Assembly (NCBI RefSeq): GCF_051622035.1
Contig: NC_135361.1
Coordinates: 26,901,205-26,965,204 of the forward strand
DNA: 64,000 nt
Direction of reading: 5' to 3'
Source of the DNA: Arctopsyche grandis
Taxonomy: Eukaryota; Arthropoda; Insecta; Trichoptera; Hydropsychidae
Positions 11,627 through 33,800 of this stretch are shown piece by piece. The position numbers were made by a program, and so were the translations under genes. Numbering within the stretch: position 1 is the stretch's first letter; every line of letters begins with the position of its first letter. The notes under the pieces are model-generated. The model was not told where the DNA came from. It made no database searches and saw only the letters and a list, made by a program, of their open reading frames with translations.

Positions 11627-13187
11627 GTAGGAATATAGCACACGTACTATACGAAACTATGACGATGATATCACCTATTTATTTCATCGAACTCAAGCTG
11701 TACAAATGACTTCATCGCGTCCTGTTCAAATACGTAAAGTCAACCTTGGCCGAAGTACCTCCGTTCGAACTAGGTCAAAGACACCGTAGGAATATAGCAC
11801 GACTTGTCCTATTACGAATCAAACCCTGTGATCTCATACATTTCACACCAATCATCGTCGCTCCTGTACAAACATGCATAACTCAAGGGCAACGTCCCCT
11901 TCGACCATTCCAGAAGAAAGAGTTCATCGCTTGATCGTAAAACGAACGAAACTCAACAGTGATGTCATCAGGCAACCGCGACACATGTCCTAAAAAATCG
12001 TTTACGCGTGGCACGACCCCATTCTCAAACGAACGACGTCCTGGTGCTGACCCCATAGATATAAACCACACGTGTATCGAAGACACGTGCCTCGAAAACA
12101 GGTCAACGCGTGTCCCTAACACACGTGTCCTGGAAACGAAGACAAAGCATCTGCACACGGCACGCTACAAGCTAGAACGTATATAAAGCGACGCACCAGC
12201 TTCCAACACCAGAGTGAACCTCTGGAGTTCAACCAGCTCACTTCTCCGAAGCTCAGCCTCTTCGTACATACAATAACCATTGTAACAATTGAACAAAAAT
12301 AAACGATCCTCTTACAAACACAAACGGTGTTTTCTTAGACCGGGTCACGGTCAACACATCTGTCCCGCATACTAAAACACTATAAACTCGCTCCAGATAA
12401 GCAAATACGATTATACGGGAACTCCCAAGCATAGACGGATCCAGACAATGGTCAGGGAGGGGGCCATTTGGGGATTTGCTGCTATAATAGTACGAACAGT
12501 CATATTCATCTTCGAACCCTTACATGTAGGTAGAAAACTCGCGCAACAGTGTACGTTTAAAATAAATGGAACTTAATATTTATAAAAATATAAATCTGTT
12601 ATAAATAATATATATTTAAATATGAAAAATTTACAATATATATGAAATTAGATTCATCCCAAGGGGGGAGGGGGGGCTATGGTACTCATGGCACCCCCTT
12701 TGGATCCGCCTATGCTTCCAAAGAGCCAACTAACGCACCAAACACAGTACACAAAGGAAGACCTTGACCCCGTATGAATCTTCCAGAATGTGATCTCACC
12801 AGCCGAGCTACGCGTTGCTAAATTAACTACATATAGTATATAAACCAGCGCATCATCCCCAGATGCCAGTGAGCTTCAGGAGCTCGACCTAGCTCATTCC
12901 GGCGAAGCAACTACCTACTCCACCGTACATAAAATAACACTTGTATTAATCGAGCAATAAAGATCCTCTTCAAAACTCAACTGAGTTTTCATAGGCCGGG
13001 AAACGGTCGAAACGTATCACCCGCCCTATAGTACTGTGGCGGCTCTACGACATAGTCGAGTTTCGGTCACCATCCTGCGAACCAACTCGGCCATGTTGGT
13101 CTGTTGTTACTTTACTTTCTTCCCGCCCATCATATTAAACAGTCGTGCCTTAACGATTCCGTCGTTTCACTCCATACGCCCACCATA
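11627..13187 (+). mobile_element. LTR-retroelement-like insertion with GTACT duplication, two LTR-like segments
   Basis: Flanked by GTACT at 11622-11626 and 13188-13192. Contains two diverged LTR-like segments, each with a TATA box, a poly(A) signal and a shared block ending in GGTC(A/G)A: TATATAAAG near 12180 with AATAAA near 12297, and TATATAAACC near 12838 with AATAAA near 12955. No gag-pol frame remains. A later stretch (13033-13105) begins TGTGGCGGCTC like the palindrome at 26356-26695. Interrupted by a small hAT-like element at 12430-12714. Confidence 0.6.
12430..12714. mobile_element. Small hAT-like MITE, 285 bp
   Basis: Inverted ends CATAGACGGATCCAG / TTTGGATCCGCCTATG. Flanks CTCCCAAG and CTTCCAAA match at six of eight bases. 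Non-coding, with G-runs at both ends. Confidence 0.5.
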
Positions 13188-13354
13188 GTACTAACGAGAA
13201 CTCGAGTGTCAGAGATTTTAGTGATTATCGCGAGATTGCTTTTTGCGGAATAATCCGTTTACCAAGTGAATAGTCTGCCAAAAATTCAACATATTTAATG
13301 GTGATCCTCAAATCAGGCTAATAAAAAATCATCCACGAAGGCGTTGTCCTCATG

Positions 13355-13550
13355 GTAAACGGACTATTTCGCACATTGCGATCACGCACACGACAATCGT
13401 TGCCACGAAAATCATGAATACGGAATATTGAGTATTCATGATTTTCGTGAATATGAGTATTTCTCGATGGATGGAATTTTTTGGTGCCAGGTGTCCCATG
13501 ATCGAGATCGCTTTGTGTAGAATAATCACCGAATCGATGAAATCAATGAC
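13355..13550. mobile_element. Copy of the GGTAAACGGATTATTCCGC MITE
   Basis: Starts GGTAAACGGACTATTTCGCA and ends ...TTTGTGTAGAATAATCACC. Contains an internal palindrome ATTCATGATTTTCGTG. Confidence 0.6.
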
Positions 13551-13909
13551 GAACTATTAAAAAATTATAAGAGTCTCTTCAAAAAAAATGAAACTTATTG
13601 TTAATCACAAACCTTTATACATTGTTTTCATGTATAAACATAAAGATGGCCGTATTCTCTTTTTTGTTTGAAAATTATGTAGAAGATGACAAAAATAACT
13701 GTTTTTATTTATTTTTTTGATTTCGAAAATTAAAAACATACTTAGGTATAGAAAAAAATGATCCATTTGAACCCACAATTTGCAAGGATACCCCTCATAA
13801 ATTTATCTATTGACAAAAACGCATTTTTTTTGCTGCATCTTACTGAAGAAGAGTTGTACGTGGAAAGAAATACTAAATCTATTTTCCTATTTCGATCAAT
13901 GATTTTTTG

Positions 13910-14090
13910 TAGCATAGGGGTGGATTCCGATCCAAATGAAAGGCCAAAGTCGCTTCACAGCATTTATACGTCTGACTTGGGAAATCCGCACAGGATAGTC
14001 ACTCGACCGAGTGTTGAATCTAACGTGTCTATTATCCCATATCTGGACACACAGATCGAGAGACTTGTCTACTTATTCAGACATAACAAT
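13910..14090 (-). mobile_element. LTR fragment (minus), same family as 30817-31233
   Basis: On the minus strand, ATAAATGCTGTGAAGCGACT followed by TTTGGCCTTT and CACCCCTATGCTACA matches the 3' part of the LTR at 31151-31214. The 118-codon plus-strand frame at 13758-14114 runs across it and is not a gene. The rest of 13560-13900 and 14115-14320 shows nothing recognisable. Confidence 0.6.
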
Positions 14091-14320
14091 ATCATAATTT
14101 ATATTTTATGCTAGTCTTGTGCTTCGCTTTGCAGTGTACTATTAGGAAATTGTATATGAAAATAATGTATACATTTTACAAATGAAATAATATAATGGGA
14201 AGGGGTCAATTTAATAAATAAAAGAAAATAGTATTTATAATTTCCTACATTTAATATAAATGCATTTGATAACACAATATTAAAGCTTTTTAGTAACAAT
14301 TAAAACTATGCATAAAATCT

Positions 14321-25872
<11,552 letters not shown>

Positions 25873-26104
25873 TGACCACGCGGCAGACGAGACGAGACGA
25901 GACGAATCGAAACCAAACGAAAACGAGAAGCCCTACCACTCGTCGCCACAACACTGAATATCCCCCCCACCCTTCTCCCTTCTTCTCGTTTGCATGGTGA
26001 AAAGTGCCCTGCAATTACGCAACTGACGGCCATTTACCCCAACATTCAATATTTACTTTTTAATGCAAATACGCGCAAATATGTCAATGTTTTTGTCATT
26101 TCTG

Positions 26105-26250
26105 GTTCGATTATTATTCCGCAAAAAGCGATATCGCGCTCGTCACTAAAATCTCGATCACGGAACATCTGGCACCCAAAAACTCCACGCGAAATATTGT
26201 ACTAACGAGAACTTGAGTGCCAGATATTCCGTATCCGCGATCGAAATTTG
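26105..26250. mobile_element. MITE copy (GGTAAACGGATTATTCCGC family)
   Basis: ATTATTATTCCGCAAAAAGC... continuing through GCGAAATATTGTACTAACGA, the uninterrupted site used to define the insertion at 11627-13187. The right terminus is not clear. Confidence 0.6.
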
Positions 26251-26355
26251 TGCAATAACATTGTCTTTTGTTTTTAAGTTAGATCATAAGTTATTGCCTA
26301 AGTACTTTGATGATTATATAATAAAGAATAGAGATAGACATAGTTTTTATACTAG

Positions 26356-26695
26356 TGTGGCGGCTCACTATACGTCATGGTCGAGTTTGGTTACCTTCCT
26401 GCGAGTGGGGACCAACTCGGCTGGGTTCGGAGAGTTAAGTTCGGAGAGCGCTACTCACTCTGCCTTCATCTGTCATAAATAAAACACGTGCATTCAACCT
26501 GCCAGTCGTCTCATTCGTTTATGGGGGATGAACGAATGAGACGACTGGCATGTTAATGCACGTGTTTATTATATGACAGCTAAAGGCAGAGTGAGTAGTG
26601 GCTCTCCGAACCCAGCCGAGTTGGTTCCCACTCGCAGGAAGGCAACCATACTCGACCATGTCGTATAAGCGAGCCGCCACACGTTCATCCCCCAT
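26356..26695. mobile_element. Inverted LTR-like palindrome, arms about 165 bp
   Basis: Starts TGTGGCGGCTC and ends GAGCCGCCACACG plus TTCATCCCCCA. The two arms are near-perfect inverted copies meeting at CATTCGTT-TATGGGGGATG-AACGAATG. Flanked by TACTAG on both sides (26350-26355 and 26696-26701). One arm carries AATAAA near 26478. Related sequence at 13033-13105. Confidence 0.7.
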
Positions 26696-27443
26696 ACTAG
26701 AAATAAGGACAAACTAGTTGTAAGGAGTGTAAGAAAAAATAAGACAGCTGGGGGTGTTTTTCACGGTAAACGGACTACTAATTATATGTGAACCAGTCAC
26801 AGGACAACCGGTCGCTCTAGATTGGTCACACGTGATCACCCGTCACACTAAAACTGGTAACGAGAAAACTGGTCACACCCTAAAATCGCTCAACCAGTTT
26901 TATGTGTCGCTCGCATGTGTCCGTGGAAAGAATTGGGGGGAGGGGAGAAAATCCTCAAGAAAAAAACAACTCGTTAGTTTTCAGCGGACAAATCAAGAAT
27001 TTAATATATAAATATGTTAAATTTAAATATTTTTCTACATTTACAACATTAATGTTAGCACTTTTATCGTGTGTGATCATTCACACACTCTCAATTTTTT
27101 TTCTTTTTGACGTTGGCCAATTCACAAAGAGATTAAAAATAACTACAAAAACTACATTAAAAATATTCAATTACAACTAAACCGAACGTGACCGTGACCG
27201 TATTCTAGCAAAAACTGTACAATCAAACTGCAATAAATTTTTGTAATTTTTAGAACAAAGTTTGTGGAGGAAGTAGCGTTGATAATCGCCAAATGTCCTC
27301 GTAAAAATTCTACTCTTTTTTTATCTTTGCAAGTTTTTTTATCTGTGTGATTCTACGGATACTGTTTTGTTTATTGGGCCTATTTATATAATTTTTGAAA
27401 TCCTTGCTTTTTATTTGAATGTTGATTGGAAAACGAAGCAGCT

Positions 27444-27513
27444 ATGGCTGATATAATCGGTGTTATTGCCCAACATGTGCCTGCTTCGTTGACAGCTGAG
27501 ATATACCGTAGTT
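27444..27513 (+). other. Possible alternative first exon of NOM1 (or short uORF)
   Basis: ATG at 27444 opens a 30-codon frame starting MADIIGVIAQHVPAS. A GTGAGA donor follows base 27513 after 23 codons plus one base. Joined to the acceptor before 27841 it would read in frame into the NOM1 ATG. Known NOM1 proteins usually start near MGKV-like residues, so this is more likely a uORF or chance; recorded because phase fits. Confidence 0.25.
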
Positions 27514-27845
27514 GTGAGATACTCAAAATTTAAAATTTTCCAATCGAATTGACATGTTTAATATTTAGACTGAATCCATTTTTTAAAGCACATTATCTCC
27601 TTATACATAATACCAAATGATCGCCCTTCGTTAGTCCTCTTTAATCTTATATTCAAAATAACCTCGATCAAGCGATTCTCATTTTTTGGATTTCCTGTAC
27701 TTTAGTAGTGTAAGATATTCTCAAAAAAAATTGAAATTTTATCTGATGATCTCTATGTCGAGCTGCCATTTAATTAATCAAATGTATAACCTCAAATGTA
27801 TTCTTTATTTGCTCTAATTATTTATTGTATTTCATTTAAGACATC

Positions 27846-30800
27846 ATGGGAAAAGTTTCAAAGAGAAATTCGTCAAATGCTAAAAAGAAACCTTTTCGCA
27901 AAGAAAAAAATAACCTTCCCAAGACCAGGAAAGATATTCGAAAAGAAAAACGAAATGTCAAAAAAATACACAAAAAGGAATATTTCGAAAGAAGTAAAAA
28001 GAAGCAAGTGGGTCAGTTCGTTAAATACCCCAATAATGAAATAGATTTGGAGGATGATGAAGTTGTAAATACTGTGAAGAATACCGATGGAATGAAAAAA
28101 GTACGTTTTATTGTACCTTTTATTTAAATTCTTATTCGCATAATATTTTTTTTAATGTTTTCCGTTTTTTACATGTTCAGAAGGGTAAAAATATATCTGA
28201 TAGCAGTAGGTTCAAAGATATTGAAGCTGATAAAAAACGAGAAATTAAGTTGAAAAGTGGCATGCAAGAACACAGGAAAAGTCAACTCTTAAAAGCTAAC
28301 GAGGATGAGGATAAAATCATCAAGAAATTAGAAAAACAATTAAAATTCAAAAAGAATAAAGCTGGATCAATACCAAAAAGTTTTGCATCAGATGGATTGA
28401 GTTGTATCCTTTTCATAAATATATTTTTTTATGCAATATTTTTTTTACTTAGGTTGTAAACACTAACAATATGATATCCTTATATAAACAATAGATCTTT
28501 TAGAAGTTTGCGATCCTAAAACAATGACGGCTGCTATTGCAGCCGAAAAACATCTCGCTGATTCTGATTCGGGATCTGATTTTGAAGAAGATCTTGCCAT
28601 TGCTACAGGTCAAACAAATAAAAAAGATAAAAAGAAGAATAAAGAAAAAACTTCCAACGATATTAGTATGGACTATGAAAGTATGGACGATGAAGAAGAT
28701 TTTGAAGAAGAAGACGATGAAGAACCCTTCGAAGAAGAAGACGATGAAGAAGAATCAGATATGAGTGATGGCAATTCTGAAGAGGACCAAATTGTAAATG
28801 GTCTAAATGGGAAATATAAAGTAAAGAACATACCAAATGCTAAACGATTATTAGAAATTAATGGCGATGAAAGTGAAGATGATTCAAATGAGGATGAAGA
28901 AGAACCGTTACCAGTGGCTAAGAAGAAAATGAAAAAGACAGCATTAAAAAATAAAAATAAATCGGACGAAGAGGATGGATCGGAGGGTATGGATTTTAAA
29001 TTTATATTTATGGTATATTTAAATCATGTATGTGTACGTTTGTTTATCATTTTTAACTTTATTAGATGATGCCTTTGAGGATTATGAAGAAGGTGAACTC
29101 GACGATAGTTTGGAAGATGGCGAATTAACCGAAGAAGAATTGGAAATGTTGTATTCAGGTAATTGCTTGCTATTTTCACCATTAATTTTTGCATCTTAGC
29201 CTGTTAAAATGTTCTTACAGACTCTGGCTTCGCATGACATGCATATACATACATATATGGTATTTTTATAAATTGATCTTTTAATTTGGAAACGCTTAAT
29301 ATATTAACATACATGCTATATATATATATACTGTCTTATATGTAAATATTTTCATTCAATTTGAAATTTAAATCGTAATGTGTTCAAGTTTGAACTGGAC
29401 TGTAGATATATTCTTTAGCCTATTAGTCGAAGAAAGTCCCAGGTAGTTTGGTTTCATGATTTTCGTTATTGTAGGTGCTTCGTCATATCCGGATGGTGTT
29501 TTTAGAGCCGGCAATCTCACTCCCATTTACGAAGAGACAGAGTCAGATTTAGATCTTTATAAAAAGGGTATTGAAGTACCGTCAATGTTGAAAAAATGCG
29601 TCGATAGTTCTGTAGACGACATGTCGGAAGCTTCCGTGAACGATTCGTCAGATGCTTCCATGAACGATTCGTCGGAGTGTGAAATGGATCCGTCCATGAA
29701 CGAATCTGACGAGTCGGAATGTGGCCACGTTGATGGTTTCGTGTCGTCAGGTGACGATTCTGACGGTGAAAACGAACAGATAGTTGTTAACGGGAAAATA
29801 ATCAATACGTACGGAAGAGAGCTGAACCCGACTGTCGAAGAGGATTTCGATAGGTGTCCTCAGTTAGATAAATTGCTTGCTAATATTAGCGATTCAGAAT
29901 CTGAATTGCCGTTTTCTAAAAACACAACGATTAACTCCTCTAATGCAGGTACTTGTTTGAATACTGAATGCCGTTAAATAACCATTTAACATTTTCACCG
30001 CATAACAACCACTTATTTATCATTTGATTACTTACCTTGCCCATTAGCCCCGTCCGAGGAACTCGTTGATTGAGAGCTTCTCACTTCCAGTAATAATTTT
30101 CCTTTTGCTCCATATTTCCAGTAAATGAATGTACATATATTGATACATAAATATATTTTGTTATAAAATAATATTATACATATGTAAATAACTTTTTTGT
30201 TTCCAAAAAATAGATTCTGGAAGCACTGATAAGAAAAAAAAGAAAATCAAAAAGAAAAGAAAGAATCTCAGTGATGACGACGATGTTTCAATGGCAGCAA
30301 AAAATAATTGCAAATCAGATAATTATGTAAAACCTAGTAAAAAATCAAAAATTGATAAAAAACAAAGCAAAACAATTAAAGAAGATTCAGAAGAAGATGA
30401 TGGTGATTCAAATCCGGAATTTTCTGATGATGAGATGTCTGTTGGTGCACAATCCGATTTAGGAGGTGATGATGAGGAGGGAAAGAAACTTAACCCCGAC
30501 GGAACATGGGAAGATATCTACGGTAGAAAAAGAGACAAGGATGGAAATATTATTAATGTTAGTATTACATTATGAATTGTACTGATTTTTATTTTAATTA
30601 TGATTTTTTATTTAAAAATTTTAAATTATTTTGCAGGACCAAGAAGTGCAAGTTTCAGGATCAAAATATGTACCACCCCATATGAGAAAATTAGAAAACG
30701 AAGTTGAAACAGCTGAGATTACTCAACTGAAACGGCAAATAAAAAGTAAGTTATCCATTTTCCTGAAAAAAAAAACAATAAATAATACCAAAAATATAAT

Positions 30801-33800
30801 CTAACTAGTGTTGTGCTCGTTGATATTTTTACGTACACTCGGACTAGGCCGAGTAAGTGCAATCGGATTAGGCCGAGTAGCATCCCAGAGACTGTGTGAC
30901 CGTTATAATTGGTTTCGAGGATTATCTCCCCCGAATGCACTTAGCGGGGGTAGCGGTAACTCGGGGTCGCATTCCAGTAGAGTTCTCAGAACCCACAGCG
31001 GTAGCGTGGGACATCTAGTACGTGACCATAACAATAGGCAAGCAAACCGGACGTTGAAGATGCCCTGAGAGACCTATCCGTTATAAGGCGGTACTTGGGC
31101 GATATCAAGACATTCTGGACGGAGCACTGACAGTGCGTGTATCTCCTTAATCACCAATAAATGCTGTGAAACGACTTTGGCCTTTTACTTGGATCCTCCA
31201 CCCACCCCTACGCAACAATATCAACGAGTGGTTTCGGAAAGGAATTGATACACAAATTAAAATAAAGTTATATCATCATATATATAATATCGCTATTCTG
31301 TGTGTCTGTCTGAGATAACGCTCGCCGTACTATAATTTTCGTTTCGATTCGACATATAAATGTACGTCACAGCTATACCACTGCCAACCATACGTATACA
31401 ATATAATAACAAAAGAAAAAAACTTCTATATATACTGTTTGCTACCATTGTTTTCTCTAGGCAAATAGATGGCGCTAAATTTCTGAGCGTTAACCGCCAT
31501 CTATTGAAAATTTATTTAATTAATTAATTTTTCTATTGGTGTTTTATATTGTTTATATATAGCGAGGTAATGTTTACCATTTTTTTATAGTAAACAATTA
31601 AATATAAATATATTTTAAAGGCATTTGAAAAAAAAATTTGATTGCATTCGCATCGAACACAGGACCGTTACATTACTTTTATTTATTTTTTATGTAATAA
31701 CTTAATATGCTAACACCCATGCGATGATATTTCATCGAGTACAACACTAGTGTTATATATAAATATAATGAAGGGTAATTTATAGGCGCCGAGTGCGTGC
31801 ATTACACGCTCGCTGATCCAACCCGCTCAAAATGATGAATGAATGTGTGTGTGTGTGTTTTCGTGGATGTGTTATGTGTGTACCCTCCCGCGCAGTGCAT
31901 CTGACGCTGACGTGTCACCCGTTTCAAATCAGGAGCTCAATATCAGGAGCACATATTAGACGCTTCACACCCCCCACTTCCCCGCATTTCCTCGACACGA
32001 TAAGTCGTCACGCCACATCCCTATGCATAACGCATACTCCTGGTATTCTAAAATTTGCTTTTTTGAAATCTCTATACTTGTCCACGCGTCCGCCACATAC
32101 ATACTTCCGTTTTTATATACATATATTATATTATTCATGATTCGTTTGTATATTTTCAGGTCTTTTGAATAAAGTAGCTGGTAGCAATATGCATTGGATT
32201 AGTACTCAGTTGGAATCCCTTTACAATTCTAACAGTCGCTACTCCGTGAATAACGCTTTCTGCTCCTTGTGGATGGCCGCTGTCATTCAGCCGGTGACTT
32301 CAGCCGACAGAATGGTCATTGAACATTCCGTACTCGTTGCCATATTGCACGCAAATGTTGGCTCTGAAATCGGTATTTATCGCATATTCATTCTACATTA
32401 TGTATATCTCCTTACAGTCAATATTAAAATTGAACACGTTTTGTAGGAGCTCACTTTTTACAAACGGTTGTAAAAAGGTTTGACGACATGCTGAAAACGC
32501 AGCAGACCATTGAAAATAAAGAATTGGATAATCTAGTCTTGGGGTTGTCTCAGTTATACAATTTTAAGGTTAATTCAATTTGTTTTGAATTATTATAATA
32601 CGTATGTAACTAATTCTTACTTACGTATATTTGATTAAAATTGTATTCATTTTTGATTATAGATATTTCACTCATCTTTATTGTACGATATTTTGAATAA
32701 ATTTGTGGAGAGTTTGTCAGAAAAGAGTATTGAATGTATACTCGTTATTCTTAGAAGCGTAGGTGGAGTTTTACGGAAGGAAGATCCATCTGCGTTGAAA
32801 CTTTTCATTCAAAACACTCAAGAAAAGGCTGGACATTTGAAAAATTCTTCTTCAGGGTATTTATATATGCGTAATAATACTATACAGACATAGAACGACT
32901 TCAATTATATATTTTTGTAGATCTCGAGTGAATTTCTTATTGGATGTGCTTCTCGCAATTAAAAATAATAATATGAATAAAATTCCGAATTATGACCCGT
33001 CGTATTCTGAAGAATTGAAAAAGTCTATGAAGACTATTGTAAGAAGAGGAAACACTGTCATTCCGTTGAATATTAAATTGGACGATTTGTTAAAAGGTAA
33101 TAACATTATTGTAGCATGCTTTTGAATGTGTATTGTGTGTGTATTCAAATATATGATTATGATGTTTATAGCCGATGAGCGTGGAAGGTGGTGGATCGTC
33201 GGTTCTGCATGGGAAAGCAATCTCAAGCCTGAAAAGTGCGGTGGTAAAAACAAACAAGTCGATTCGCAACAGGCTCATTTGTTGAAGCTGGCCGATAAGC
33301 AACGCATTAATACTGACCTTCGACGGAGTATATTTTGCATTATAATGTCAGCTGAGGTAATATTAGTCGGCTAATGCACATACTTTTTTAAGGTTGTGTA
33401 TTATAATATGATTTTTTCAGGACTATGTGGATGCATTTGAAAAGCTTCAACATTTGGGATTGAAACATCAGCAGGAAAGGGAAATCATACATGTGTTGCT
33501 TGCGTGTTGTTTGCAAGAAAGCAAATATAATCCTTACTATTCTGTATTAGCTCAACGGTTTTGTGATTATGATAGGAAATTTCAGGTTTGTTTTCATTTT
33601 ATTTATTTTGATAGGAATTTGGATTGAATATTAACATGATGGTGGCCGTTGACTCATATTTGTATCATGTTGGGTGCACAACGCTTAGTGGCCGCTGGTA
33701 CATATATGATTTACGACTGCGCCAACTGTATCAGTCCGCTGATATATTTTTGTATCACGTTTGCGTCAATCGTTTGTGGTCGATGATACAATTTTGTATC

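Larger units (their letters stand above)
11503..13264. mobile_element. MITE (family GGTAAACGGATTATTCCGC) split by a 1561-bp insertion
   Basis: Left part 11503-11626 and right part 13188-13264 are the two ends of one palindromic MITE (ATTATTCCGCAAA... and ...TTTGCGGAATAATCCG). Both match the continuous copy at 26105-26250 across the join. Related copies: 13355-13550 and 16167-16353. Confidence 0.7.
25873..27443. promoter_or_regulatory. Divergent spacer between LAP3 and NOM1
   Basis: The 5' ends of LAP3 (minus) and NOM1 (plus) face away from this spacer, so both promoters are expected here. It holds a MITE (26105-26250) and a long palindrome (26356-26695). 26760-27440 has CACGTGATCACC-type short palindromes but no recognised element. 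No clear TATA box. Confidence 0.45.

Noticed and set aside
13758-14114. 118-codon plus-strand frame between Brr2 and LAP3
   Set aside because: It runs across a reversed LTR fragment (13910-14090) matching 31151-31214 and has no family resemblance.
28537-29805. Alternative frames in NOM1 exons 3 and 5
   Set aside because: Low-complexity Asp/Glu/Lys codons leave other frames open; the NOM1 frame splices in phase.
32990-33302. Minus-strand frames opposite NOM1 exons 11-12
   Set aside because: Antisense shadows of conserved NOM1 exons.
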